The notes under the pieces were generated by a model. It made no database searches. It was given only the letters and a program-made list of their open reading frames with translations, and had not been told where the DNA came from. A stretch of 33,720 nt of DNA from Photobacterium lutimaris (lineage in GTDB: Bacteria > Pseudomonadota > Gammaproteobacteria > Enterobacterales > Vibrionaceae): the NCBI RefSeq assembly GCF_003025555.1, contig NZ_PYMH01000025.1, positions 1-33,720 on the forward strand, given 5' to 3'. Positions 7,396 through 15,592 of this stretch are shown here, piece by piece. Position 1 is the stretch's first letter. The number at the start of each line of letters is the position of its first letter. The position numbers and the translations under genes were made by a program.

Positions 7396-8577
7396 ATGAC
7401 AGAACCGCAGTATTCGCTGGACGAAATCAGAACCAACGTCAGCCGTATCGATAATGAAATCCTAAAGCTGCTCGCCGAGCGCCGCCAACTGAGCCTGGAA
7501 GTGGCCAAGAGCAAAATTCAAACCGCCAAACCCGTGCGTGATCAAATCCGTGAGCAAGCGCTGCTGCTACGATTGATCGAAACAGGCCAATCCCTGCAGT
7601 TGGACGCCCAGTACGTCACTCAAATCTTCCATACTATTATCGAAGACTCTGTCTTGTTCCAGCAGGCCTACCTGCAAAAGATCGCTAACCCAGAAAGCCT
7701 GCAACCTGTCGCTCGCGTCTCTTTCCTTGGTGCTAAAGGCTCCTACTCCAACCTCGCCAGCCGAAATTATTTCAGCAAAAAACAAACCAAGCTGGTTGAG
7801 CTTAGCTGCTCGACCTTTCGCGATGTCCTGCACACGGTGGAAATTGGCAATGCCGACTACGGTGTCCTGCCGATTGAAAACACCAGCTCGGGCTCTATCA
7901 ATGAAGTCTACGACCTGCTACAGCACACCAGCCTGTCGATTGTCGGTGAGATCAACCAGCCGATAGAACATTGCCTGCTCGCTGCGGCTGATACCAAGCT
8001 TGAAGACATTGATACGCTCTACTCTCACCCACAGCCACATCAGCAATGTAGCGAATATCTCCACTCTATGGGCAATATTACCCAGGAGTACTGCTCAAGC
8101 ACCGCTGAAGCAATGAAGATAGTGGCTGAGCTCAAGCAGCCCAACGTGGCAGCTATCGGTAATGCCTCAAGCGGTGAGCTATATGGCCTTACCCCACTCA
8201 AATCCAATATTGCCAACCAGCAGGAAAACTACACCCGCTTTATTGTCGTTGCACGCAAGCCGGTTGAGGTGACCTCGCTGATCCCAGCCAAAACCACCCT
8301 GACCATGTCTACCGCCCAGAAAGCCGGCTCACTGGTCGAGTGCCTGCTGGTATTACGTAACCTCAATATCAACATGACCAAACTAGAGTCGCGTCCGGTG
8401 ATTGGCAATCCGTGGGAAGAGATGTTCTACGTCGATGTTGAGGAGAACCTCAAATCGGAGGTGATGCAGGAGGCACTGGAAGAGCTAACCCGCCTGACCC
8501 GCTTTATCAAGGTATTGGGTTGCTACCCGAGCGAGAACGTCAAACCGGTTGATCCTGAGACTGGTGACTTGCTTTAA
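7396..8577 (+). CDS. pheA: Bifunctional chorismate mutase / prephenate dehydratase (P-protein)
   Basis: The 393-residue enzyme makes phenylpyruvate from chorismate by way of prephenate, the committed path to phenylalanine. Residues 8-95 form an AroQ-type chorismate mutase (IRTNVSRIDNEILKLLAERR and following helices). Residues about 106-285 form the dehydratase, with the start motif RVSFLGAKGSYSNLA and the catalytic TRF at 280-282. Residues about 297-375 form the ACT regulatory domain with the ESRP motif (331-334) that binds phenylalanine for feedback inhibition. E. coli PheA has 386 residues. A GGGAGCG ribosome binding site precedes the ATG. Expression is controlled by the pheL attenuator just upstream. 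Confidence 0.97.
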   Translation: MTEPQYSLDEIRTNVSRIDNEILKLLAERRQLSLEVAKSKIQTAKPVRDQIREQALLLRLIETGQSLQLDAQYVTQIFHTIIEDSVLFQQAYLQKIANPESLQPVARVSFLGAKGSYSNLASRNYFSKKQTKLVELSCSTFRDVLHTVEIGNADYGVLPIENTSSGSINEVYDLLQHTSLSIVGEINQPIEHCLLAAADTKLEDIDTLYSHPQPHQQCSEYLHSMGNITQEYCSSTAEAMKIVAELKQPNVAAIGNASSGELYGLTPLKSNIANQQENYTRFIVVARKPVEVTSLIPAKTTLTMSTAQKAGSLVECLLVLRNLNINMTKLESRPVIGNPWEEMFYVDVEENLKSEVMQEALEELTRLTRFIKVLGCYPSENVKPVDPETGDLL

Positions 8578-8623
8578 GTCCGTTGCCATTCGAAGCAAGG
8601 CACAAGCACATCACTGAGTCGGA

Positions 8624-8692
8624 ATGTCAAAAACGCGGTAAATACATCCATGTAGCTCCTACCCAATGTCCCTATTGGGTAGGTTTTGACAT
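8624..8692. repeat. Nested inverted-repeat element containing the pheA terminator
   Basis: ATGTCAAAA (8624-8632) and TTTTGACAT (8684-8692) are 9-base inverted arms enclosing a second hairpin CCTACCCAAT/ATTGGGTAGG (8658-8667 with 8674-8683). The inner hairpin plus TTTT can act as the pheA terminator on the plus strand. The outer arms and the segment between them resemble dispersed intergenic repeat units, but only one copy is in this window, so the repeat status is a guess. Confidence 0.5.
8658..8687 (+). terminator. Terminator of pheA
   Basis: The 10-bp perfect stem CCTACCCAAT/ATTGGGTAGG with a 6-base loop is followed by TTTT and then GACAT. It lies 81 bases past the pheA stop. Confidence 0.75.
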
Positions 8693-8757
8693 CCTATTTA
8701 GCAATATGTCACCGACGTCTTAGTTTCAACATTGCTTTGCCCTAAAGCCGAAGCAAA

Positions 8758-8792
8758 CAAAAAGCCCACGCACTGCGAAGTACGTGGGCTTT
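8758..8792 (-). terminator. Terminator of the aroF-tyrA operon
   Basis: The stem AAAGCCCACG/CGTGGGCTTT (8761-8770 with 8783-8792) is followed on the minus strand by TTTTTGTTTG. It lies 24 bases past the tyrA stop and could also stop read-through from pheA. Confidence 0.85.
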
Positions 8793-8815
8793 GTTGTTGT
8801 CAACATTCGCTGTTC

Positions 8816-9955
8816 CTAGCGCTCTGACGAGGTACGGTGAGTGGAGTCGTTCGCCTGTCTAAGTAATCCCTGGCTCTCGATTAAAAAATGCTGGGCATAA
8901 TCCCCAAACCAATTTTCAACCCGGCCAAAGGCCTGCTTGAACGTCTCTTTATCTTGGTTATCCAGCATCGCAATGGCTTCGCCGAAACGTTGGTGGAAGC
9001 GTTTGATCATCGCCAGGTTCTGCGGCGACGACATAATAATATCCGCATACAGTTGGGCATCCTGTGCAAACAGGCGTCCCACCATTGCCAGCTCCAAGCG
9101 GTAGATTGGCGAGCTGAGTGACAGCAACTGCTCGAGTTTCGGATCTTCCTCGGCAAGGTGTACACCATACACAAACGAAGTGAAGTGGCGCAGCGCCTGG
9201 ATCAACGTCATCCCTTCATCGTGTTCGATCGCACTGATCCGGTTTAGGGTCGCGCCCCAAATTTGGATCTGCTCTAGCAACCACTGGTAGTGCTCCGGGT
9301 TACGACCATCACAGTAAGCAACAACCTGTTTGGCCAAGCTGGTGATATCCGGGCCGAACATCGGGTGCAAGCCAACCACAGGGCCACGGTGTACTTCCAG
9401 CATCGCCTGAACAGGGCCACTCTTCACCGAGGTCAAGTCAGCAAGAATACAGTCTTCCGGCAAGTTGCCCAACTTGGCGATAATGGTTTCGGTCAAGTTG
9501 ATCGGCACTGATACCACAACCATACCGGCATCCGCCAACAGTTCATCTGCCCGATCCCAATCTTGGCTGCCCAGCTTGCGCACCTGATAACCCGACAATT
9601 CAAACAGACGGCAAAACAGACTACCTAGCTGGCCATGACCACCCACGACGACAATTGGACGCAGTTCAGGTTTGAGGCACTTGAACCCTGAATCATTTTC
9701 ACTGGCGTAGGACTCACGCATGGTACGACGCAGGATATCTTCGATGAGATCCGGTGGTACCCCTTTATTCTCAGCTTCCTGACGGCGTGAAGCCAGCATC
9801 GCCGCTTCTCGATCAGGCGCATAAATCGGCAAGCCATGCTGGCTTTTCACATGGCCGACCTCTTCGACCAAGGAGAGACGGCGGGCTAGCAGCTCCACCA
9901 TCTGGCGGTCGACATCATCAATTTGATCTCTTAGTTTACTCAGTTCAGCGACCAT
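8816..9955 (-). CDS. tyrA: Bifunctional chorismate mutase / prephenate dehydrogenase (T-protein)
   Basis: The 379-residue enzyme converts chorismate to prephenate and then to 4-hydroxyphenylpyruvate, the tyrosine branch. Residues 1-90 are an AroQ chorismate mutase (MVAELSKLRDQIDDVDRQMV and LPIYAPDREAAML). Residues about 99-375 are the NAD-dependent dehydrogenase with the Rossmann motif VVVGGHGQLG (102-111) and His197 in GLHPMFGPD, the catalytic histidine at the same number as in E. coli TyrA. It matches E. coli TyrA (373 residues) almost end to end as I recall that sequence. It follows aroF by 27 bases on the same strand, the classic tyrosine operon. Confidence 0.97.
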   Translation of the reverse strand: MVAELSKLRDQIDDVDRQMVELLARRLSLVEEVGHVKSQHGLPIYAPDREAAMLASRRQEAENKGVPPDLIEDILRRTMRESYASENDSGFKCLKPELRPIVVVGGHGQLGSLFCRLFELSGYQVRKLGSQDWDRADELLADAGMVVVSVPINLTETIIAKLGNLPEDCILADLTSVKSGPVQAMLEVHRGPVVGLHPMFGPDITSLAKQVVAYCDGRNPEHYQWLLEQIQIWGATLNRISAIEHDEGMTLIQALRHFTSFVYGVHLAEEDPKLEQLLSLSSPIYRLELAMVGRLFAQDAQLYADIIMSSPQNLAMIKRFHQRFGEAIAMLDNQDKETFKQAFGRVENWFGDYAQHFLIESQGLLRQANDSTHRTSSER

Positions 9956-9982
9956 CTATGGCTCTCTGCATTGGTGGCGGAT

Positions 9983-11056
9983 TTAGTCTTCAACACGCTG
10001 CTGAAGGAATGGCGTAAGTTCTTGGTGTGCATGACGCAACAAGGTATCGGTCGATTCCCAGTTGATACAAGCATCGGTAATAGACACACCGTAAGCCATT
10101 TCTCCACGCGGAAGATCCGTACTCTGGTTTCCTTCATTAATATGGCTTTCCAGCATCAAACCGATAATGGACTGATTGCCCTCACGGATTTGATGGATCA
10201 CATCTTCGGCAACCAATGGCTGACGACGGTAATCCTTACGGGAATTAGCATGGCTACAGTCTACCATCAGTGACGGAGAAAGGCCTGATGCATTCATCTC
10301 GTTTTCACACTCGGTCACGGAGACTGAATCATAGTTGGTTTGTTTGCCACCACGCAAAATAACGTGGCCATCAGGGTTACCCTGGGTATTGAGCAGTGCG
10401 ACTTGGCCATCACGGTTGATCCCCATAAAGCGGTGGCCAGAAGCTGCAGCCTGCATCGCATTAATCGCCGTTCCCAAGCTGCCATCGGTACCGTTCTTGA
10501 AGCCAACCGGCATCGACAGGCCACTCGCCATCTCGCGGTGAGTCTGGGATTCGGTGGTGCGGGCACCAATGGCCGCCCAGCTAAACAAATCCCCCAAGTA
10601 CTGCGGGCTGATCGGGTCCAGCGCTTCGGTCGCAAGCGGGATCCCCATCTCAACCAAGTCAATCAATAGCTGGCGGCCAATATGCAAGCCTTCTTCAACT
10701 TCGAAGGAGCCGTCAAGGTGCGGGTCATTGATAAGCCCCTTCCATCCCACTGTCGTACGCGGCTTTTCGAAATAGACCCGCATCACAATGTACAATTGAT
10801 CGCTCAGCGCTTCCGACAGTGCTTTTAGCTTAACCGCATACTCTTTAGCGGCTTCGATATCATGGATAGAGCATGGCCCACACACCACCAGCAAGCGATG
10901 ATCACGCTTGTGAATGATATCGGCAATGGTCTGTCGAGATTGGCGAACGAAGTTGAGGGCATTTTCACTCACTGGCAGTTTGGTGCGTAGCTCTTGTGGT
11001 GTGATCAATACCGACTCGTTTTCAATATGGACGTTATTCAGCTGGTCTTTTTGCAT
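9983..11056 (-). CDS. aroF: 3-deoxy-7-phosphoheptulonate (DAHP) synthase, tyrosine-type
   Basis: The 357-residue class I DAHP synthase condenses phosphoenolpyruvate with erythrose 4-phosphate, the first step of aromatic amino acid synthesis. Recognisable motifs include VVCGPCSIHD, RVYFEKPRTTVGWKGL, SFKNGTDG-like VGFKNGTDGS and DCSHANS near the metal site. The open frame extends upstream to 11179, but I chose the ATG at 11056 (MQKDQLNN): the resulting length matches E. coli AroF (356), a GGGAAG sequence precedes it, and the upstream extension covers the promoter and lacks homology. Operon with tyrA implies the tyrosine-sensitive isoenzyme; the feedback specificity was not read from residues. 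Confidence 0.95.
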   Translation of the reverse strand: MQKDQLNNVHIENESVLITPQELRTKLPVSENALNFVRQSRQTIADIIHKRDHRLLVVCGPCSIHDIEAAKEYAVKLKALSEALSDQLYIVMRVYFEKPRTTVGWKGLINDPHLDGSFEVEEGLHIGRQLLIDLVEMGIPLATEALDPISPQYLGDLFSWAAIGARTTESQTHREMASGLSMPVGFKNGTDGSLGTAINAMQAAASGHRFMGINRDGQVALLNTQGNPDGHVILRGGKQTNYDSVSVTECENEMNASGLSPSLMVDCSHANSRKDYRRQPLVAEDVIHQIREGNQSIIGLMLESHINEGNQSTDLPRGEMAYGVSITDACINWESTDTLLRHAHQELTPFLQQRVED

Positions 11057-11067
11057 GTGGGCTTCCC

Positions 11068-11085
11068 TGTAAACTAATAAATACA
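11068..11085. promoter_or_regulatory. Weak TyrR-like box near the aroF start
   Basis: TGTAAA-N6-AATACA on the plus strand matches the TyrR consensus TGTAAA-N6-TTTACA at 10 of 12 fixed positions. It lies 12-29 bases upstream of the aroF ATG, downstream of any plausible transcription start. Confidence 0.4.
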
Positions 11086-11179
11086 AAATATAGAAAGAAA
11101 AACAGGAATCCCCTGTTGTTAAACAGACAATAGCAGGCCCCAGTGAGACATTGCAACACCTGTAAAGAAAAAAATCCAC

Positions 11180-11197
11180 CGTAAATATAAATTTACA
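11180..11197. promoter_or_regulatory. Strong TyrR-like box upstream of aroF-tyrA
   Basis: CGTAAA-TATAAA-TTTACA matches the TyrR palindrome TGTAAA-N6-TTTACA at 11 of 12 fixed positions. A half-box TGTAAA starts 19 bases away at 11161, the strong-plus-weak tandem spacing seen at E. coli TyrR promoters. A candidate aroF promoter on the minus strand (TTGCAA, 18 bp, TATTGT, about 11123-11152) lies just downstream. TyrR repression of aroF-tyrA is known in E. coli; here it is inferred. Confidence 0.7.
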
Positions 11198-11265
11198 CCC
11201 ACAGCCTTTTTGGCACTATTGCCCAAAGCCAGTTACCATAATGGCAATGCCCACTCGCATCCCCT

Positions 11266-12972
11266 ATGGCAATGGAACTGATTTTTTCTCTTTTACAGCA
11301 GCTCAGCGTATACCTGGTACTGGCATACTTGCTCAGCAAGACCCCACTGTTCATGCCCCTGACCTCTATTTCAGGTCGGCTATCTCAGCGCTTTACCTGC
11401 TACATCCTGTTTTCTCTCTTTTGTATTTTAGGCACTTACTTCGGATTACACATAGAAGATGCGATTGCCAATACCCGGGCAATCGGTGCCGTCATGGGGG
11501 GATTGCTTGGCGGACCCATCGTGGGTTTTGCCGTGGGCCTGACCGGCGGCCTCCACCGCTACAGCCTCGGAGGCTTTACCGATCTGGCCTGTGCGATCTC
11601 CACCACAGCCGAAGGTCTGATCGGTGGCTTGATGCACAGTTACTATGTGCGCCGAGGGCAAGCCGATCAGATTTTCCGCCCGCAGGTGGTACTTGTCATC
11701 ACTCTGGTGGCCGAAATTGTCCAGATGCTGATCATCCTAGCCGTTGCCCAACCGTTCGAGAAAGCACTCGGCCTGGTCAGTGCGATCGCCTTGCCCATGG
11801 TGATCGCCAACTCGGTCGGGGCCGCGTTTTTCATGAGCATCATTCAAGACCGAAAAACCATTTACGAAAAATACTCTGCCGCATTTTCAAGCCGTGCCCT
11901 AAAAATCGCCCAACGTTCAGTCGGGATCTTCAGCCAGGGGTTCAATGAAGAAACCACCAAGAAAATCGCCAAGATCATCTACCAAGAAACCGGCGTCGGT
12001 GCCGTCGCGATCACCGACCGCGAAAAAATCCTCGCGTTTATCGGCATCGGTGATGACCACCACCTGCCCGGCACCCCGATATCCTCAGGTTATACCCGCC
12101 GTGCCATTGATGGCTGCGAGCTGGTGTATGCCGACGGCTATGATATCCCCTACCAGTGCTCGCTGCATGACAAGTGCAAACTGGGCTCAGCACTGGTGAT
12201 CCCGCTGGTTGGCGGTAACAACGAAGTGCTCGGCACCATCAAACTCTACGAACCCAAGCGCAAACTGTTCTCCACGGTTAATCTCACGCTGGGCGAAGGG
12301 ATCGCCAAGCTGCTGTCCAACCAAATCTTGACCGGGCGCTATATCCAGCAGCAAAACTTGCTGACCCAAGCCGAACTGCGCCTGCTGCAAGCCCAAGTGA
12401 ATCCGCACTTCTTGTTCAATGCGCTTAATACGATCAACTCAGTCGTCCGGCGCGATCCGGACAAAGCCCGCCAGCTGATCCAGCACCTGTCGCAATTCTT
12501 CCGCCGCAACCTCAAGCAGAATATCGAAACGGTAACCCTACAAGAAGAGCTGCAGCATATACACGCCTACCTGGAGATTGAACTGGCACGTTTCTCTGAC
12601 CGGCTCTGTGTCGAGGTCAATGTTGCTGATGAGTTGATGACCATGAAAGTACCGACCTTTACCCTGCAGCCGCTGGTTGAAAACGCGATAAAACACGGCA
12701 CCTCATCACTGCTGGAAAATGGTAAAATCACCATCAACGGCTTTGTCGAACAAGATCATGTCATCCTCGAAGTCGAGGATAACGCCGGCAACTATGCACC
12801 TGTCGGTGAGGAAAGTGGCCTTGGCATGAAGATTGTCGATAAGCGACTGAAGAACATGTTTGGCAAACAGTACGGCTTGAGCATGACCTTTCAGGCCCAT
12901 GAATGGACCCGGGCAACCATCAAACTGCCCGTTGATACCCTCACACACCGTAACGGAGAGCATGCGGCATGA
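11266..12972 (+). CDS. btsS: Pyruvate-sensing LytS-type histidine kinase BtsS
   Basis: The 568-residue membrane kinase is a close match to E. coli BtsS (YehU, 561 residues), which senses extracellular pyruvate with high affinity. Residues about 8-195 form the 5TM-5TMR_LYT sensor with IANTRAIGAVMGGLLGGPIV and TGGLHRYSLGG. A GAF domain spans about 225-355 (AVAITDREKILAFIGIGDDH). The His_kinase domain carries the phospho-acceptor His381 in QVNPHFLFNALNTI and the N-box LQPLVENAIKHG, with a glycine-rich ATP lid GLGMKIVDKRL. Start: ATG 11266 or ATG 11272; no convincing ribosome binding site precedes either, and a stop in frame at 11239 excludes a longer form. Its stop overlaps the btsR start. It is divergent from aroF. 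Confidence 0.95.
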   Translation: MAMELIFSLLQQLSVYLVLAYLLSKTPLFMPLTSISGRLSQRFTCYILFSLFCILGTYFGLHIEDAIANTRAIGAVMGGLLGGPIVGFAVGLTGGLHRYSLGGFTDLACAISTTAEGLIGGLMHSYYVRRGQADQIFRPQVVLVITLVAEIVQMLIILAVAQPFEKALGLVSAIALPMVIANSVGAAFFMSIIQDRKTIYEKYSAAFSSRALKIAQRSVGIFSQGFNEETTKKIAKIIYQETGVGAVAITDREKILAFIGIGDDHHLPGTPISSGYTRRAIDGCELVYADGYDIPYQCSLHDKCKLGSALVIPLVGGNNEVLGTIKLYEPKRKLFSTVNLTLGEGIAKLLSNQILTGRYIQQQNLLTQAELRLLQAQVNPHFLFNALNTINSVVRRDPDKARQLIQHLSQFFRRNLKQNIETVTLQEELQHIHAYLEIELARFSDRLCVEVNVADELMTMKVPTFTLQPLVENAIKHGTSSLLENGKITINGFVEQDHVILEVEDNAGNYAPVGEESGLGMKIVDKRLKNMFGKQYGLSMTFQAHEWTRATIKLPVDTLTHRNGEHAA

Positions 12973-13682
12973 TTAAAGCCCTTGTCATTGATGATGAAAA
13001 ATATGCCCGGGAAGAGCTGATCGACCTGCTGGAAGAAGATGGATCGATCGAGGTGATTGGGGAATGCAATAATGCCATCGAAGCGCTGAAAAAAATCAAT
13101 GCCCTCAAACCCGATGTCGTTTTTCTCGATATCCAGATGCCGCAAATCACCGGCATTGAAATGCTAAGCATGCTCGACCCTGATACCATGCCCAAAGTGG
13201 TTTTCGTGACCGCTTATGACGAATACGCTCTCAAAGCGTTCGAGGACAATGCTTTCGACTACCTGCTCAAGCCGGTGGAAACCTGCCGCCTGACCAAGAC
13301 CATCAAACGGCTGGCGCGGGAATGCCAACCTGCAGACTACTCACCACTGGTCACTGACATGCTGGAGCTGATCCCCTGTAGTGGCCACAACCGAATTTTG
13401 CTGCTTCGTCCCGACGAGATAGAAACCGCTTATTCCGATCTCAGTGGGGTTCACGTCGTTAGCCACGATACCGAGGCAACCACCCAGCTAACCTTGAAAA
13501 CGCTGGAAGAGAAAACTCCACTGATCCGCTGCCACCGCCAGTACCTGATCCACCCGACAGCGATCAGAGAAATTAAGTTATTGGAAAATGGTCTCGCTGA
13601 AATTACCACGAGTGGCAGCCATCAAGTGCCGGTCAGTCGCCGCTACCTCAAAGAGCTCAAGGATCGCTTCGGCCTTAGCTAA
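12969..13682 (+). CDS. btsR: LytTR response regulator BtsR
   Basis: The 237-residue regulator has a receiver domain (1-118) with acidic pocket DDE at 8-10, phospho-acceptor Asp54 in VVFLDIQMP and the YLLKPVE lysine motif, followed by a LytTR DNA-binding domain (about 135-237, with LIRCHRQYLIHPTAI and PVSRRYLKELK). Its ATG overlaps the btsS TGA in an ATGA arrangement, so the pair is translationally coupled. In E. coli phosphorylated BtsR activates the pyruvate/proton symporter gene btsT through ACC[GA]CT[CT]A direct repeats; the same motif occurs five times between this gene and cstA, which strongly suggests cstA is the target. Confidence 0.95.
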   Translation: MIKALVIDDEKYAREELIDLLEEDGSIEVIGECNNAIEALKKINALKPDVVFLDIQMPQITGIEMLSMLDPDTMPKVVFVTAYDEYALKAFEDNAFDYLLKPVETCRLTKTIKRLARECQPADYSPLVTDMLELIPCSGHNRILLLRPDEIETAYSDLSGVHVVSHDTEATTQLTLKTLEEKTPLIRCHRQYLIHPTAIREIKLLENGLAEITTSGSHQVPVSRRYLKELKDRFGLS

Positions 13683-13705
13683 GCGTCCATTTGACGACGA
13701 CAGGT

Positions 13706-13731
13706 GATGGAGGGTTTATCCTCCATCTTTT
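13706..13731 (+). terminator. Terminator of btsSR
   Basis: The stem GATGGAGG/CCTCCATC (13706-13713 with 13720-13727) with a 6-base loop is followed by TTTTGG. It lies 23 bases past the btsR stop, separating btsSR from cstA. Confidence 0.82.
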
Positions 13732-13807
13732 GGCAACATACCCTTCTCTATCAACCTTTCCCTCGCCACACCCTGACGGTGATCACGGATTTAATATTCA
13801 GTCGCCC

Positions 13808-13897
13808 ACCGCTTAATCCTCGGGAAAACCGCTCACCCAACTCGATAAAACCGCTTAATGGCATTATCGACCACTCACTCTGCCATACAACCACTCA
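13808..13897 (+). promoter_or_regulatory. Five phased BtsR-type binding repeats upstream of cstA
   Basis: Five 8-base direct repeats fit ACC[GA]CT[CT]A without mismatch: ACCGCTTA at 13808, ACCGCTCA at 13828, ACCGCTTA at 13850, ACCACTCA at 13870 and ACCACTCA at 13890. Start-to-start distances are 20, 22, 20 and 20 bases, about two helical turns, so all face one side of the DNA. The motif is the one I recall for E. coli BtsR at btsT, where two copies are separated by about 13 bp. The last copy ends 140 bases before the cstA ATG. The promoter hexamers downstream are not clear, consistent with an activator-dependent promoter. Confidence 0.85.
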
Positions 13898-14036
13898 CCC
13901 CTTTAGCGGGTGAATATTGCAGGCAAACGTTTAGCATGGCAGTTATCAAAATAAGTTTTGCGCAGTTGCTGAGGGTGTAGAGGCACGGAACGCAAAACTC
14001 ACATAACCCACTCCAATAAGATTAGAGAGACAAGAT

Positions 14037-15521
14037 ATGGCCTGGTTTCTGATGTGTGTTGCGGCGCTGGTAGGTGGTTACTTCATCTACGGTGCATTCA
14101 TTGAAAAAATCTTCGGTATTAACGAAAAGCGCCAAACGCCTGCTTATACCAAGCAAGACGGTGTTGACTACGTACCTATGTCGAACAAGAAAGTGTACCT
14201 TGTTCAGCTGCTAAACATTGCCGGTGTCGGCCCGATTTTCGGTCCTATCATGGGTGCCCTATACGGTCCAGCCGCTATGCTGTGGATTGTCCTGGGTTGT
14301 ATCTTTGCCGGTGCTGTCCACGATTACTTCTCAGGCATGTTATCTGTACGTAATGGTGGCGCGTCAGTACCAACGATTACCGGCCGCTACTTGGGCAACG
14401 GTGCAAAACACTTTATGAATATTTTTGCTATCGTACTGTTGCTGCTTGTGGGTGTGGTATTCGTATCGGCGCCAGCCGGCATGATCACCAACCTGGTCAA
14501 CGAGCAAACCAATATCGGCATGTCGATGACCACCATGGTTGTGATCATCTTCGCCTACTACATTATTGCGACAATCGTTCCAGTTGATAAGATCATCGGC
14601 CGTTTCTACCCATTGTTCGGTGCGCTGCTTATCTTCATGTCTGTTGGCCTGATCACCGCTATCGCCTTCTCTAGCGAGCACACCCTGCTTGGCGATTACG
14701 AGATGAGCCAGATGTTCACCAACATGAACCCGAATGACCTGCCACTGTGGCCTGCGCTATTTATTACCATCGCTTGTGGTGCGATCTCTGGTTTCCACGC
14801 CACCCAATCACCACTGATGGCACGTTGTATGGAAAACGAGAAGAACGGCCGCTTCGTGTTCTACGGCGCAATGATCGGTGAAGGTGTGATTGCTCTTATC
14901 TGGTGTGCCCTCGCACTATCATTCTTTGGCTCGGTCGAGTCACTACAAGAAGCCGTCGCTAACGGTGGTCCAGGTAATGTAGTTTACAGCTCATCTATCG
15001 GCCTGCTCGGTGTATTCGGCGGTATTATTGCTTTCCTAGGCGTGGTTATCCTACCGATTACCTCGGGTGATACCGCGTTCCGCTCAAGCCGCCTAATCCT
15101 GGCTGAGTACTTCAACATGGAGCAGAAATCGCTACGCAACCGCCTACTGATGGCCCTGCCTCTGTTCGTACTCGGTGGTATCCTGACTCAAGTTGACTTC
15201 GGTATCATCTGGCGCTACTTCGGCTTTGCTAACCAGAGCACCGCGGTAATGATGCTGTGGACAGCATCAGCTTACCTGCTGCGCCATAACAAGCTGCACT
15301 GGGTAACAACCGTACCGGCTATCTTCATGACCACGGTATGTATTACCTTCATCCTGAACAACAGCCAGCTAGGTTTCGGCCTACCAATGACGGTATCGAC
15401 TATCGCGGGTATCGTAGGTTCACTGTCCATCGCCGGCTATGTTATCAAGCGCTCTAAAGGCAAAGGCGAAACTGACCTTGCTGACGAAGAGACTGCTGAA
15501 GGCAGTACGGAAATCGCTTAA
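14037..15521 (+). CDS. cstA: CstA-family pyruvate transporter (short form; BtsT/BtsU-like)
   Basis: The 494-residue integral membrane protein belongs to the CstA family, which imports pyruvate (and possibly peptides) with protons. Family blocks are visible: QLLNIAGVGPIFGPIMGALYGP (split here as the N-terminal signature), HDYFSGMLSVRNGGASVP, TSGDTAFRSSRLILAE in the second half, and about 12-14 hydrophobic segments. E. coli CstA and BtsT are about 700 residues; this shorter form, lacking part of the C-terminal region, is usual in Vibrionaceae, where a BtsSR-controlled transporter has been named BtsU. It follows btsSR and its phased regulator sites, so it is the likely output of the pyruvate-sensing system. 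AGAGAGA precedes the ATG. Confidence 0.93.
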   Translation: MAWFLMCVAALVGGYFIYGAFIEKIFGINEKRQTPAYTKQDGVDYVPMSNKKVYLVQLLNIAGVGPIFGPIMGALYGPAAMLWIVLGCIFAGAVHDYFSGMLSVRNGGASVPTITGRYLGNGAKHFMNIFAIVLLLLVGVVFVSAPAGMITNLVNEQTNIGMSMTTMVVIIFAYYIIATIVPVDKIIGRFYPLFGALLIFMSVGLITAIAFSSEHTLLGDYEMSQMFTNMNPNDLPLWPALFITIACGAISGFHATQSPLMARCMENEKNGRFVFYGAMIGEGVIALIWCALALSFFGSVESLQEAVANGGPGNVVYSSSIGLLGVFGGIIAFLGVVILPITSGDTAFRSSRLILAEYFNMEQKSLRNRLLMALPLFVLGGILTQVDFGIIWRYFGFANQSTAVMMLWTASAYLLRHNKLHWVTTVPAIFMTTVCITFILNNSQLGFGLPMTVSTIAGIVGSLSIAGYVIKRSKGKGETDLADEETAEGSTEIA

Positions 15522-15548
15522 GTTTTCACCTCCCCCTGAAAACACAAA

Positions 15549-15573
15549 AACCAGCCGCAAGGCTGGTTTTTTT
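15549..15573 (+). terminator. Terminator of cstA (bidirectional)
   Basis: The stem AACCAGCC/GGCTGGTT with a GCAA tetraloop is followed by TTTTTATT on the plus strand and preceded by AAAA. It lies between the convergent cstA and lipoprotein genes and can serve both. Confidence 0.92.
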
Positions 15574-15592
15574 ATTCGAGAAATAAGCTGAC

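Noticed and set aside
10997..11179. Extended aroF start at 11179
   Set aside because: The extra 41 residues have no family match and cover the promoter and operator region; ATG 11056 gives the normal length.
11241..11948. 235-codon plus-strand open frame
   Set aside because: It overlaps btsS in another frame; btsS has clear domain homology throughout while this frame is rich in Arg, Pro and His without a recognisable domain.
13808..13897. Short regularly spaced repeats considered as a CRISPR array
   Set aside because: Repeats are only 8 bases with 12-14 base gaps and no cas genes; they fit regulator binding sites.
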